From Costus lasius (taxonomy: Eukaryota; Streptophyta; Magnoliopsida; Zingiberales; Costaceae), in assembly GCA_027563935.2 (NCBI GenBank), contig CM050454.1, positions 2,154,501 to 2,218,500 on the forward strand: a stretch of 64,000 nucleotides of DNA. Reading direction: 5' to 3'. A program made the position numbers and the translations under genes. The notes under the pieces were generated by a model. That model did not search any database and was not told the DNA's origin. It saw only the letters and a program-made list of their open reading frames with translations. Shown here piece after piece: positions 26,021 to 36,109 of the stretch. How positions within the stretch are numbered: the first letter of the stretch is position 1; each line of letters opens with the position of its first letter.

Positions 26021-27284
26021 TAAGGTTTAAATCTTTCCTCATATATAAATTTTTTTAACACTATCCATTATAATTAGTTGAGACAGTTAAACCATTGTTT
26101 AGCTTAAAGTCAAACCATTCCGAACCAAATATTAACTTAGAGTCAAACCATTCCCGAACTGAATATTAGTTATCTTATGAAAAATTAGTCTAATTACCAA
26201 ATCAATCAATTCGGTTAACTAATTATTTGATTTGGTTCAATTGGTTAACTACAATTTCAGTGATTTTTTTTTAAACCTCCCTAGATCTCGCAAGAGATCC
26301 AGAATAATATAAAGTTTAATGACTTGCATAGAATTATACAAAGTATTTATTATTTTTTTCATGACTTACTGTAGATGACTTAAATAATAAAGAATTAAGT
26401 TTGATAGACCTAATAGATCATAAATAGATCACTGTTATTTAGTTTAACTGGTAAGAATTTTAGTTGTTGATAATAAGATTTTGGGGTCAAATTTCGCTCT
26501 CGAATATGATTTAATTAAAACAACTCGAATATGATTCATATATTAATCGCGTCTGTATATTATGCACAAATCCAATACATTAACATGTGATCTAATATTA
26601 GACATGACTCATTGTCCTGTTTAGGGCTAGGGCATCCCGCAAATAGTTATGGCAAGAGAGGTCGGGGCTTAGGGCTAGTTGGCGTGGGTTAGAAGTATGA
26701 CGAGGAAACTTTGGTTGTCAATAGGAGTTCGACAACTAACAAACATTTGACAATAAGCTAAAAAGTCGAAATTAAAAAGCAGAAGGTAGCGAGCTACGAG
26801 CCAAAGTTAGAACTTAGAAGTAGAATGTGAAGAGCTGACAATCTAAGTTGTGGACTCATAACTTTTTGGATTAAGACCTGGTTTCGCTCCACTTTAGTGC
26901 ATTTTTTGAAGTAAAAAATAGCCTCTAAAAATCTCAGAAGCTATGTAAGTCAAAATTTCTAGCTTCTCACATATTATACATTGGAAAGTGCGCTAAAGTG
27001 AGACCAAACGAGGCCTAAGTAGACAAAGAACTACAAGTAGGGGGGGAGGAAGAAGAAGTTGCAATAGGCGAAGAAATTTTAAGTTTTATTTAAATTATTT
27101 ATATATGAGAAATGAGCCTTGGACGAGTTATAAATTACTCAGGTTAAAAATAAGTTGAGTCAAACATAATAAGATCCGAGTAGGCCTAAAATGGATAAAA
27201 TTTTCTAGACAAGACACCCTATGAGGGAAAGTTAAGAAGGGTGAAAATAATAGTCAATAAGCATATTTTTATGGTGAATATGAA
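25797..27284. other. Intergenic DNA leading into the COMT array
   Basis: AT-rich, with a (TA)n run at 25988-26018. From about 27030 it matches 43590-43780, including agttttatttaaattattta, gacgagttataaatcac and aaaaataagttgag. It is therefore the distal 3' flank of the duplicated COMT unit. No gene was seen. Confidence 0.65.
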
Positions 27285-27492
27285 TATATTCATATAATAT
27301 AGTTATTTTAAACTATCCAATGGTACAAATATTATGATAGATAGACTTGTACAGAAATTGATAAAAATATTACCATACATAAATATGCTATAGTTGTGGA
27401 TAGCTTATCCACAATAATAAGAATGATAATCTCTCATGGATAAGTCTATTTATAATAATATTATTACTATTGAATAATTTAGAGTAAATAGA
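27285..27492. mobile_element. MITE-like inverted-repeat element downstream of COMT copy 1
   Basis: The two ends form an imperfect inverted repeat of about 40 bp (left atattcatataatatagtta, right end reverse-complementing to atattcacataatctattta). The inside is AT-rich with an internal gtggatag/cttatccac palindrome. A related copy lies downstream of COMT copy 3, so it probably pre-dates the duplication. Target duplication is not certain. Confidence 0.5.
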
Positions 27493-27625
27493 TTATGTGA
27501 ATATAACTAAATCATGAAACAAGAAGTATCTAAACATGGAAAAGATACGCAGGCGATGTGCACGCGCTTATTTTTCAACCTAAGGACGCAAAGAGAAATC
27601 CGCCCAGTGCGATGCGGTTCCCGCC

Positions 27626-28873
27626 CTATTTGGTCAATTCAATGGCCCAAATGTTGTTGAAAACGTACGTCGTCTTGAATCCCGAGAAACCTGCGTGCTT
27701 TGCCAAGGCCTCGAACTCCGCCGCCGTCCTCTCCTTCCCTCCGGGGTTGTGGGCCAGCATCACCAGATCCCCCAGCAGGGCTGCCTGCGTCCCGAGGACC
27801 GGTTCCGGCACCATTGGCGCGATGCCCTCCATCAGGATCACCTTCCCTTTCTCCGGCAGCGCTTTGTAGCAGTTGACCAGTATTTTCGCGCAGTGCTCGT
27901 CGCTCCAATCATGGAGGATCCACTGCAGTTAAGAGTCAGAGCTCAGAAACTTTGAAAACAGAACTTGCTCTGTTTTGTGAAGAGTTAGCGAAATTGACCT
28001 TCATGAAAATCGCGTCTCCACTCGGAACGGTCGCGAACATGTCGCCGCTGACGTGCTCCACCCCTGCAGCAGGCAGCGCGGAGGCGCTTTGGGCGGTAAG
28101 GGGCAGTTAAGATAGGAGGAGAAGGCAGGAGAGGAAAGGGAGGGACCTGGGAAGGGGGGCGCTTCGGAGATGACGTGGGGGAGATCGAAGTTGATGCCCT
28201 TGATGTCGGGGTACTTGGCGGTGATCATGGCGAGGGTGGCGCCGATGCCGCCGCCGACGTCGACGATGACGCCTAGGCCGTCGAAGCCGCTGTAGACGTC
28301 TAGGAGCTTCTTTGTGAGGATGACGGAGGTACTCTTCATGCCCTCGTTGAACAGCTTGTTGAAGCGCGGGTCGGTGCCGTGGTACTCGAACGACGTCATG
28401 CCGTAGGCCCGGTTGAAGGGGATGCCGCCGTGCAGCACCGCGTCCTTGAGGTGGTACCAGCTCTCCATGAGCACCTTGTCCTGGATCATCAACACCACGG
28501 TACCCATGGACACGCCGTCCTCGTTCTTGGTCAGGTACTTGCACGCCGGCGCGACCCCATACCGCCTCGTTACCATCCCCTCGGCGCCGGTCTCGACGGC
28601 GCAGCTGACGATCTTGTAGGCGGCGAGCAGGCGGAGGATGCGATCGACCATGGAAGCGGCATGGGGGTTGTCGGTCGGCAGCTGGGCCGCGATCTCGGCG
28701 GGGCTGAGCCTGGCCTCCCGGCCGGCTCTAGCGAGGATCTCGAGGAGATCGAGCTCGATGGCAGCCTTGAGGGTCATCACCGGGACAGAGAGGGTGCCGA
28801 TCGTCATCGCGTACATGCACGCCTCCTCGTCCTCCTCCGGGGTCAGCTGCATCGCCTCCTTGGCGGATCCCAT
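27626..28873 (-). CDS. COMT: Caffeic acid O-methyltransferase-like, copy 1
   Basis: Three exons on the - strand, 28873-28147, 28063-27999 and 27922-27626 (stop TAG), total 1089 nt or 362 aa, the usual plant COMT size. It should transfer methyl from S-adenosylmethionine to a phenolic hydroxyl in the cytosol. Visible features are the N-terminal dimerisation domain ([20 protein letters not shown]), the SAM-binding glycine motif [12 protein letters not shown], substrate-pocket block [18 protein letters not shown], catalytic His268 in [11 protein letters not shown], and [10 protein letters not shown]. The SAM site and catalytic base look intact. Residue 130 is Ile in LMIQDK where COMTs and copy 3 have Asn, so the substrate or activity may differ. 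Antisense open frames over exon 1 are GC shadows. The exact phenolic substrate cannot be told from sequence. Confidence 0.9.
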
Positions 28874-29993
28874 GGCGGCCGTTGAGATTATTGACTGTGC
28901 AGCACTGAGTGAATTGAGTGATGAACAGGAGGAGACGTTAAAGACTCTCCAGTCTCCAGTCCACCTTCTACGACGATTCTTCTTAGCTTCTGAAAATATT
29001 CAACCTCGATCGCTATCTTATGGAAAATCAGACTTACACGTGTACGGTCAAAGAAAGTCTCGTACGTTTTTTAAGCAAAGTCTGGGTGTTTAATTTTTTT
29101 TTTTTTAACGAATCCCTCAAATATTTTTTACAAATCTTAAAATATAAAACTATTTTAATTCTCCTGCTCCTCTAAATTTTTTATAAAAATAAAATAAAAT
29201 ATTTAACCACTACATGAATCTAAAAACATAATTGAATGGGATCAACATTACCCTTCTTAGAAAATTTTAGGTGCCACAAATCGCTTAAAAGTTTTTTTTT
29301 CCAGAAATTTAGCCGGGACATATGGAAAAATTAGTTAGTAAATTTCTTCTTTGGAATCGTGTCTTATGGGTCATGAATATAAAGTGACAGGTGGGGGGAA
29401 AAGTGTGTCGGCGACTTGATGAGAGTATTGATAACGCCCCTGAGGATTTTGTCAGTACATGGTCTTGGCTATGAAACGAATTTAACAAAAAAAAAAAAAA
29501 TTTAATCGAATATTTCAAATTTATAATCAAATCCGAATTTAAAAAAAATGATAACCTAATTTACTGATTTACGGATTTGTATTATTTTATCAATATAAAT
29601 ATAATATTTATTATTTTAAATATATTTCTTTAATAAAATTTATTAATTTTATATTTATATTTATAAATTTAGTAATTTATTGAATCAAATTTACAAATTT
29701 AATAGTTAATATAAATTTACAAATCTAATTCTACAATATCCAAAATTTTAGACGAACAAATTAGGGTAAAAATAAAAAATTATTTTATTTCAAGCTTAAA
29801 TTTTATATTAAATTAGCTTTAGTTGACCGTCTTAAAATTTTTTTTTTATTATGAGATACTTTTGAAAATGTATACAAAGAAGGGCCGAAAGGCATGGCTC
29901 AACAACGACATATCACACACCAATTATGATCATGGCCCGACACTGACTCAATCGTGCCTAGTGCAGTGTCGGTGGGCACGGGCCCATTGGCCA
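28874..29993. repeat. 5' flank of COMT copy 1, part of the duplicated unit
   Basis: Immediately upstream of the start codon, 28920-29470 matches 56137-56680 (ctccagtccaccttct, ttcaacctcgat, acgtgtacggt, cgtacgttttttaa, gtgccggcgacttgatg). Then 29470-29710 matches 60820-61070, and 29730-29925 matches 62470-62690 (agaagggccgaaaggcatgg). This shows the COMT duplications carried more than a kilobase of promoter and upstream DNA. No gene was seen. Confidence 0.8.
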
Positions 29994-30326
29994 TAGAGGT
30001 GGCCAACGGGCCGGGCCGGCCCGCGGCCCGCACGGCCCGGCACGGCCCGTTGACCAAGTCAACGGGCCGCGGGCGGCCCGCGGCCCGTCACGGGTCGTGC
30101 TGGGCCGGGGGTTCGCGGCCCGCGGGCCGGGCCGGGCACGGCACGAACCCGGGCCGGGCACGGCACGCATGAAAATTGTATTTTTTACCTAAATGCCCTC
30201 ATAATAGTTATAAAAATTTTAAAAGTTAGGGATATAATTGTCTTTATGGTATAAAATTACCATTTTAGCCTCTTTTAATAATTAAAAATAGGGTATAAAT
30301 ATGTAATTATACACCCAATTCATCCC

Positions 30327-30334
30327 TATAAATT
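30327..30334 (+). promoter_or_regulatory. Putative TATA box of the transposon-borne RING gene
   Basis: CCCTATAAATTGACC lies about 200 bp upstream of the first ATG, followed by a C/T-rich leader. It is the only obvious core-promoter element inside the transposon. Confidence 0.5.
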
Positions 30335-30515
30335 GACCCCCCAACCCTCTCATTTCTTCACACAAGTTTCCAACTATCTTTGGAATAATTTCTCATTCTC
30401 TCTTAATTCTCTTAATCTCTTTTCTAAGTCTTGAGTTACAATTAGTTTCTTAATTGAACTCAAACTTAAGCTTCTTCTTAGCCATCAAGAATTCAATGCT
30501 CTCTCGGTCTACACT

Positions 30516-30649
30516 AGTCATTTTTTTCTATGCCTCGTGCTCACCACGTGACTAGACGTGGAGAAGATCAAGTAAGTATTAAATTAATTTACTTTTATAA
30601 TATAATTATCACGTGGTGAGCACGAGCACGAGACATAGAGAAAAATGAC
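30516..30649. repeat. Imperfect inverted repeat around the first intron of the RING gene
   Basis: The left arm at about 30516-30552 (tttctatgcctcgtgctcac, then cacgtga) is mirrored by a right arm at about 30609-30649 (tcacgtggtgagcacgag, then acatagagaaaaatga). They are separated by about 56 AT-rich bp holding the donor. The right arm has an extra 6-bp cacgag. The RNA could fold into a long stem spanning the putative intron. Confidence 0.8.
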
Positions 30650-31181
30650 AGATAATAGAAGAGTGAAGATAATTATCATTATGCCAAATTCTCAACGTTC
30701 AATTTTCTTTACTTCTACCTTAAATTTCTTCAATGCTGATCAATGGAGAATCACTATTTTAAGTATTATCGAACGTGTTAGTCAACTTATACGAATTGAT
30801 GTATTAAGGTTTGAAGAATACTTTATCCACTTATCTGATCATGCAAGACAAGAATTTTTGGCTTCTCCCTCTCCTTCTGGGGTTGAGATTGAAATAGAGG
30901 CTGATGACTTTGAAATAAGTGATAGTGAGGAGGATAGTGATAATATCAACGATGAGCCGGAGCAATATATCGAAACAAACCAAGCACAAGAGTCACTTGA
31001 GTTTTTTATTATTGAAGAAGGAGATAGAGCTGAAAACATGGAGTGCGCAATATGCATAGAGAAGATGGAGCACGGAGCGCAAGTATGCTTAACACAATGC
31101 TCGCATATCTTCCATAGTAGCTGCTTGCGTAGTTGGCTACGGGTCAATTGTGTATGCCCATTATGTCGACAATTGATTTAA
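30530..31181 (+). CDS. RING-H2 finger protein (putative E3 ubiquitin ligase) inside a hAT element
   Basis: A 42-nt exon from ATG 30530 to 30571 (donor gtaagt) splices in phase 0 to 30639-31181 (acceptor acatag), giving 194 aa. Without that exon, ATG 30645 gives 178 aa. The C-terminus is a complete RING-H2: Cys134 and Cys137 (CAIC), then CSHIFHSSC, and CPLC at 171-174 (numbering from ATG 30645). Known RING-H2 proteins recruit E2 enzymes for ubiquitin transfer. The N-terminal half is unlike any domain I recognise and the middle is acidic (EIEADDFEISDSEEDSDN). There is no transmembrane segment or transposase motif. The frame is fully open in AT-rich DNA, which suggests selection or recent capture. 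It may be a captured host gene or a genuine transposon accessory. The E3 role is inferred from the RING only. Confidence 0.75.
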
Positions 31182-31749
31182 GCATAAATGTATAATTTAT
31201 GAATATGAAATTTAATCGAGTTGGTTTTAACTTTAGTCATGTGTTGTTAGTATTGTTAATAAATAAATTAATATTAATTTAATAAAATATATTAAAATTA
31301 AAATTATATATGTTTAAAATAAAATAATTAATTAAATAATAATTAAATATTTTTTTTAAAAAAATATGCAAAATACATAATACGGGCCAAAGTCGGCCCG
31401 TGGGCCACATTCGGGCCGTGCCTGGCACGGCCCGCTGGGCCGACTATAGCCCACGGGCCGGTTTCAGCCCACGTGCCGAATCTGGCCCGCGGGCCGGATT
31501 CGGCCCGCGTGCCGGATCCGGGCCCGGCCAGAGGCTGAGCCGTGCCTGGGCCGGCACGGTTAAACGTGCCGCGGGCCGTGCCGGGCCCAGGCATTTTGCC
31601 GTCGTGCCGTGCCCGGCACGGCACGATTACAATCGTGCCGTGCCTGGCACGGCACGACTTCTGGCGGGCCGAGGCGGGCCCGGGCCCGGGCCGGCCCGGG
31701 CACGGCCCATGGCCACCTCTAATTGGCCACTTCTACCTCTGGCTAGGGG

Positions 31750-32431
31750 CATCACATGTATAGGCACTGTGATCTATCACATTATAAAGAAGCACTGGCG
31801 TATTTGTGTACTCATCTACAATGTTTTCAAGAATTTCTGCTACACTTCAAAAACCTCCATAAACATCAACAACAGATTGGATACCCGCAGAATCAATATA
31901 TTACCTTACAATTTCAGAAAAGATCCCAAGTCTGACATTTTCAACAGAATCTAATGTCAAAATATTTACCAGGTGAAACAGTAGAAAAATCAGAATTGAA
32001 TAATTTAAAGCAAAATAAAAATAAATTGTTTAGACTATACATGCACCAAGAACTACCAAAAATAGAGTAGAAAATAACCTGAATATGGTCTCATTCTTCA
32101 GCGATCAACCGTGGTCTCTCATTTATCTCTTCTACCTGCAAGCCACCTGAGAAAATGTCCTTTCCAATTCCATAATTACCAAACCTTTGAATATCTATCC
32201 ATAAGCTACTGAGTTCATACAAGCTCCGAGTATGATATTGAACCTTGGAAAAGTATCATTTTCAAGACATTCAACAAAGTCCCTATCTTGAATTTGCCTC
32301 TCGGAACTAGACCCGTAATCATACTTAGAAACATCTGGCTTCTCGTGCTCTTCCTCTGACAAGCTTTGCAAAAACAAATTCCTTTGATGAGGTTCTGCTA
32401 CATTTCTGGACACCTTCACAATCCTGCACAT
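31750..32431 (-). pseudogene. DML1: misato/DML1-like gene fragment, broken
   Basis: Three - strand pieces resemble successive parts of the plant misato homologue, a tubulin-like-domain protein linked to mitochondrial and spindle function in animals. 32431-32212 has AEPHQRNLFLQSLSEEEHEK and DFVECLENDTF. 32190-32070 has FGNYGIGKDIFSGGLQVEEI, then a TGA stop at 32091-32093 where the family has Cys. 31900-31750 has SVVDVYGGF, another stop, and IVDEYTNTPVLLYNV. Intron-like gaps remain between the pieces, so this is a DNA-level duplicate and not a retrocopy. The 5' and 3' parts of the gene are missing, and it ends next to the hAT target duplication. The identification rests on remembered family motifs. 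Confidence 0.65.
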
Positions 32432-33414
32432 AGTTTAGATATAACATAAGGATGGATAGGATATAAACAAACTAATTTGAAAAGGTTAAATGTACCTACT
32501 ATGCTGGTTCATAATAGAATAGAGGTACAGCATCGAATAAAGATCAATGAATTATTGTTATTAAACTTGTGATAACTATGCCAGCCAGAATGTACCATCA
32601 AGCATAAGCCCTATGTGTGATATAACTGAAAATTTAACTAGTTTGTAACGATATGCCTTAACATAGAAACTAATCTATGGCCTGTATAAGAGCCTCACAA
32701 ATTTTCTTTAGCAAATTGGCAAAACGTTCAAGCACAGGATTTTGTTCACAAATTGTGCAAATTGCAGTAGAAAAAACTTTTGACAGGGTCCATGGTCCCA
32801 AGTTCGGAAGCATGATTTCATGCTTTAGTGGGCAGGAAGAATTGAACTAATGAAACACCACTAATCAGACCCACTTTCACCTGACTTGCGTGCTTTTGGA
32901 CTGCAGTATTAAATCACCAGGATACCAGGATATGTTGAAGGATATTTTGCTTTCCAATTGAGGAAGGTTTTGACCATCTCAACTCTCATTTGACATTTCT
33001 TCTATGCATTCACACAACACCCCATTCTACTGAGTCTCAAACCTCCCCAAACTCTTTTAACTTCAAAAAATTCTCATTATCTATACATGATTCCATTATT
33101 ATTTTGATTCATGGAAATTTTCAAATACAAGTTTCCCTATATTACATCATACTAAGAAGAAATCTAATAAATCTAAGTATCTTCCTTGTCACTTATCTCT
33201 TAGTTTTAGACAATCGAGATTCACTAAAGCGAGGAAATCATGCTTCACGGTAGGTGAATTTACATAAAAAAACTGTCAATTCATGGCAGCATGTTGATGG
33301 AGCAGGGGAAGACGGCTGCAATTCACTTACCAGAAGACATCACAGTCATGATTGGTGACTAGGATCACGGCTAGGCTATGATAACCCGGAAAGAGATTAC
33401 AGCCGTGACCCGGA
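32432..33414. other. AT-rich intergenic DNA with palindromic repeats at its end
   Basis: No gene was recognised to about 33300; the 87-codon frame at 32990-33253 looks like chance. From 33340, motifs such as atcacggctaggctatgat (33363-33381) and, a little further on, atcacggccaggccgtgat (33497-33515) form short near-palindromes. They resemble those in the LTR near 55 kb. Confidence 0.55.
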
Positions 33415-34990
33415 TCATGGCCAGCCTGTGAAGCTTGCAGAAAAGATGGGTGGAGACAAATCGCAGTGACACGACGACATCACAACTGTGACTAGGATCA
33501 CGGCCAGGCCGTGATGAGAAATATATTCATCGATATGAAGTATATCTTCTTGAACACAATCAACAAGAATTGATTGTTTACTATATAAATTCTGTCTCTT
33601 TGTATAATCTCGTGCTAAGTGATTTTGACTTCCACAAGTAAAACAGAAAAGTTTATTTTTATAATCCCTTTTAGGATTATATTTTCGAACGTGCTTTTCT
33701 TTAGCAAGATAGGGTTTCTTTGCAGAAGATTTTCTAAGAAAATATCTCTTAGAAGATTTGCCCTTCTTAGGCTTCTTCTTTTGTTTAGAATTTTCTTTAA
33801 CATATGTTTGAGGTGTATAAAGTTCATTGCAAAAACTAAATTCACCTTTTAAATGATGATCACCTTTTAATCGGGTGCATCTTTCTACTAATTTATTAAT
33901 TATAAATTGTATCCTGGTAGTGATATTATTCATAGCAAGAGAAAGTTGTGCTTTCTCTGGATCATTATTCTAGGCTTGATGTATTTCATGGCCAATAGGA
34001 GCAGGTAATTTTAAAAATAACCTTTCTCCCAGAGCTTGGTCATGATATCCACCTGCTTTGCAAGCATAATAAAGGTAGTCTTGCAAAAAAGGTTTAATAT
34101 ATTTCTAATTTTTTATTTAGATAATTTCAAGCTTACGAATTGCTTCTTTTTGTTGGGCATTAAATCCCATATTAGGATTTGATCCTAAAATCATGATTTT
34201 CATTCTGTTGGTGAAATTATAAGGATTCACCCCTAATGAAATATCTTGCTGGAATTCTGTAGGGCAGTTTAATTTATAAGACTCCCACATAGCTCTAGCA
34301 GTCTCTCCTAAGAAATTTTCTAGATAAGAATACATTTCTTTAGCAAAAAAGTTTCCATCTATTTCTGTTATTTTCATAGAAACCATGTAAGCCCAATTAT
34401 CAAGAACTGTGCTCCATGTTTGTGGGTCATGAGCTGCCAGATTAAGGATTCTTCCTTTATCTAGAAGTTTTCTTTTATCTATTGTTTCTAAAGGTAGTCG
34501 TTTACCTCTGGTTCTAATGTTTTCTCGTTCGCCTTCATACTGAGTATAAGGTTCTCGAGGAGGTTGGCCTATAGTATAGGTCCTTATGTGTGAAGTACTT
34601 GACTGAGCTGTACTTGTTGAAGCTACTGCCTGTACTGGATTATTATATACAGGAGTAGTATTACTGGCTTGTGGTTCTTGGCCAGTCATTATTGTATCCA
34701 TCAAATTTTGAGCTATACTTTGTACACTTTGAGAATCTTCATCAAAGAGTTCTTCAGTGCCATGTTCAATTTCTAAGAAAGAATTTATTATGTTTTCTTC
34801 TTCTTGGGTAAAGTCTAAGTCTTGGGGCTTTTTAGGCCCATGCCACACTCTAATATTTCCTTCACTATCATAAACAAGCTTATGAGAATTAAGTAGTTTA
34901 CTACTGATCTGTTATCTAAATCAGACCAGCTCCAATCTCCTTTTGGAACTGAACATTTATCATAACCTACTCTAGACACACAAGATATGC
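33415..34990 (-). pseudogene. Endogenous caulimovirid, capsid-protein half (decayed)
   Basis: On the - strand, two open stretches (34848-34117 and 33933-33415) plus readable sequence up to 34990 resemble the coat-protein region of plant pararetroviruses (Caulimoviridae). There is an acidic leader, then a capsid core (MWESYKLNCPTEFQ; NPYNFTNRMK), then a basic Lys-rich tail with a zinc knuckle CFTCGSQNHLARD in which the last Cys is replaced by Asp. Stops between 33934 and 34116 and a frame change near 34870 break the frame. This half points away from the polymerase half that begins at 35016, so the integrated copy is rearranged. It is an old, non-functional viral insertion. Confidence 0.75.
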
Positions 34991-35015
34991 TAAAACCTTA
35001 TCTAGAACAATTGTA

Positions 35016-36104
35016 ATGAATAAGGATAAGCCTCCGTATCAAATAATGACTCCTAAAGTTCTGCCACCTCATGAACACACATGGAGTCCAAGATGCGGTA
35101 GCCAAGATCATGCTTGTATATATTGCTTCAAATATCCAAGCCTAAATCTTCGCTACCAATGCATTATTTGTTCTATCGAAGCTTGCCGCTATTGTCTTGA
35201 AAAGCAACAAGTATCTTTACCTAGTTCTAGTCAACCTGTTTCTCAAAAGACAACAGGACCAACAAGAACAGAAATTGTAGAACTTCGTATTCTTCAATTA
35301 GAAAATGAAGTATATAAACACTCTCAAAGACTTGAGGAGTTAGAACAAAGGAGTCGTTATCAACCTCCTGAAAATCTTATTTTCTACTAAAATACAGATT
35401 ATAATGAAAATACGGAAGCTAGTCCGTCTTCCAAACAAATTGAATTTATCCATAAACCCGTACAACCTCCATGGTTATACTCAATTAAAATTAATAGCGT
35501 AATTCAAATTGCTGATTGGAAATTAGAATTACCTGCTTTAATAGACACAGGTTGTAGCAATACAATTTTAGACATGGATTTAGTACCACAAAAATATCAT
35601 GTAAAACTTGATCCACAAGACAAGTTTTATGCAGAACAAATGGATGACAAATTATTTTTGTATGAATACATTTTAGCCAAACATAAACTTTCATTTTCTT
35701 TAGGAAATGCTCACCATACAAATCCAACTTACATTGGAAGAATTTGTTTAAGACCTTTAAGTCTTGTTAAAACAAAATTTATTATAAGACTTAATATGCT
35801 TATTAATTCCTACAAAGGTGTAACACTTACCACTGAGGGGTTATTCTTTCTGCCTCATACCCTTATTCCCTACACCTCTTATACGCCTGCGAAGCGTGGT
35901 GGGTGTCCTTGTTCTATCCCTGGAACATGCAAACTACCCCCAGAAATACAAGGCAATAATGAAACTGGTGATTCAACACCACCAGAAGATGACGAAATCC
36001 TATGGATCATAAGAAACCCTCTTAATAAGCTCCATAGAGATTATGAAGAAAATAATGATGGGTATAACCATTATTTAGAAAAAAATAGAATCAAGAAATC
36101 CTGA
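35016..36104 (+). pseudogene. Endogenous caulimovirid, Cys-rich segment and aspartic protease
   Basis: A single + strand frame is interrupted by one in-frame TAA at 35388-35390. Before the stop is a Cys/His cluster (CGSQDHACIYC, then CIICSIEACRYC) and a short coiled coil (EIVELRILQLENEV). After it comes a retroviral-type aspartic protease with the DTG catalytic triplet at 35544-35552 (ALIDTGCSNTIL). The protein order fits the pararetroviral polyprotein upstream of reverse transcriptase. The frame is lost near 36085-36104, before the RT begins. Confidence 0.75.
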
Positions 36105-36109
36105 TGTAG

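Larger units (their letters stand above)
29994..31721. mobile_element. hAT-like element 2 (1728 bp) carrying a RING-finger gene
   Basis: It begins TAGAGGTGGCCAACGG and ends CATGGCCACCTCTA. A perfect 8-bp target duplication, ATTGGCCA, flanks it (29986-29993 and 31722-31729). The GC-rich ends, with repeated GGCCCG and GGCACGG, match elements 1 and 3. Unlike them it keeps a full interior: a TATA box, a leader, and a two-exon RING-H2 ORF on the + strand instead of a transposase. No BED finger or hAT dimerisation domain was found, so it would need a transposase from elsewhere. Confidence 0.92.

Noticed and set aside
28379..28885. 168-codon antisense frames over COMT exon 1 (also at 59225-59731)
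   Set aside because: Present in both copies only because the sense strand is conserved. His/Val/Gly-rich, no domain, no splice logic.
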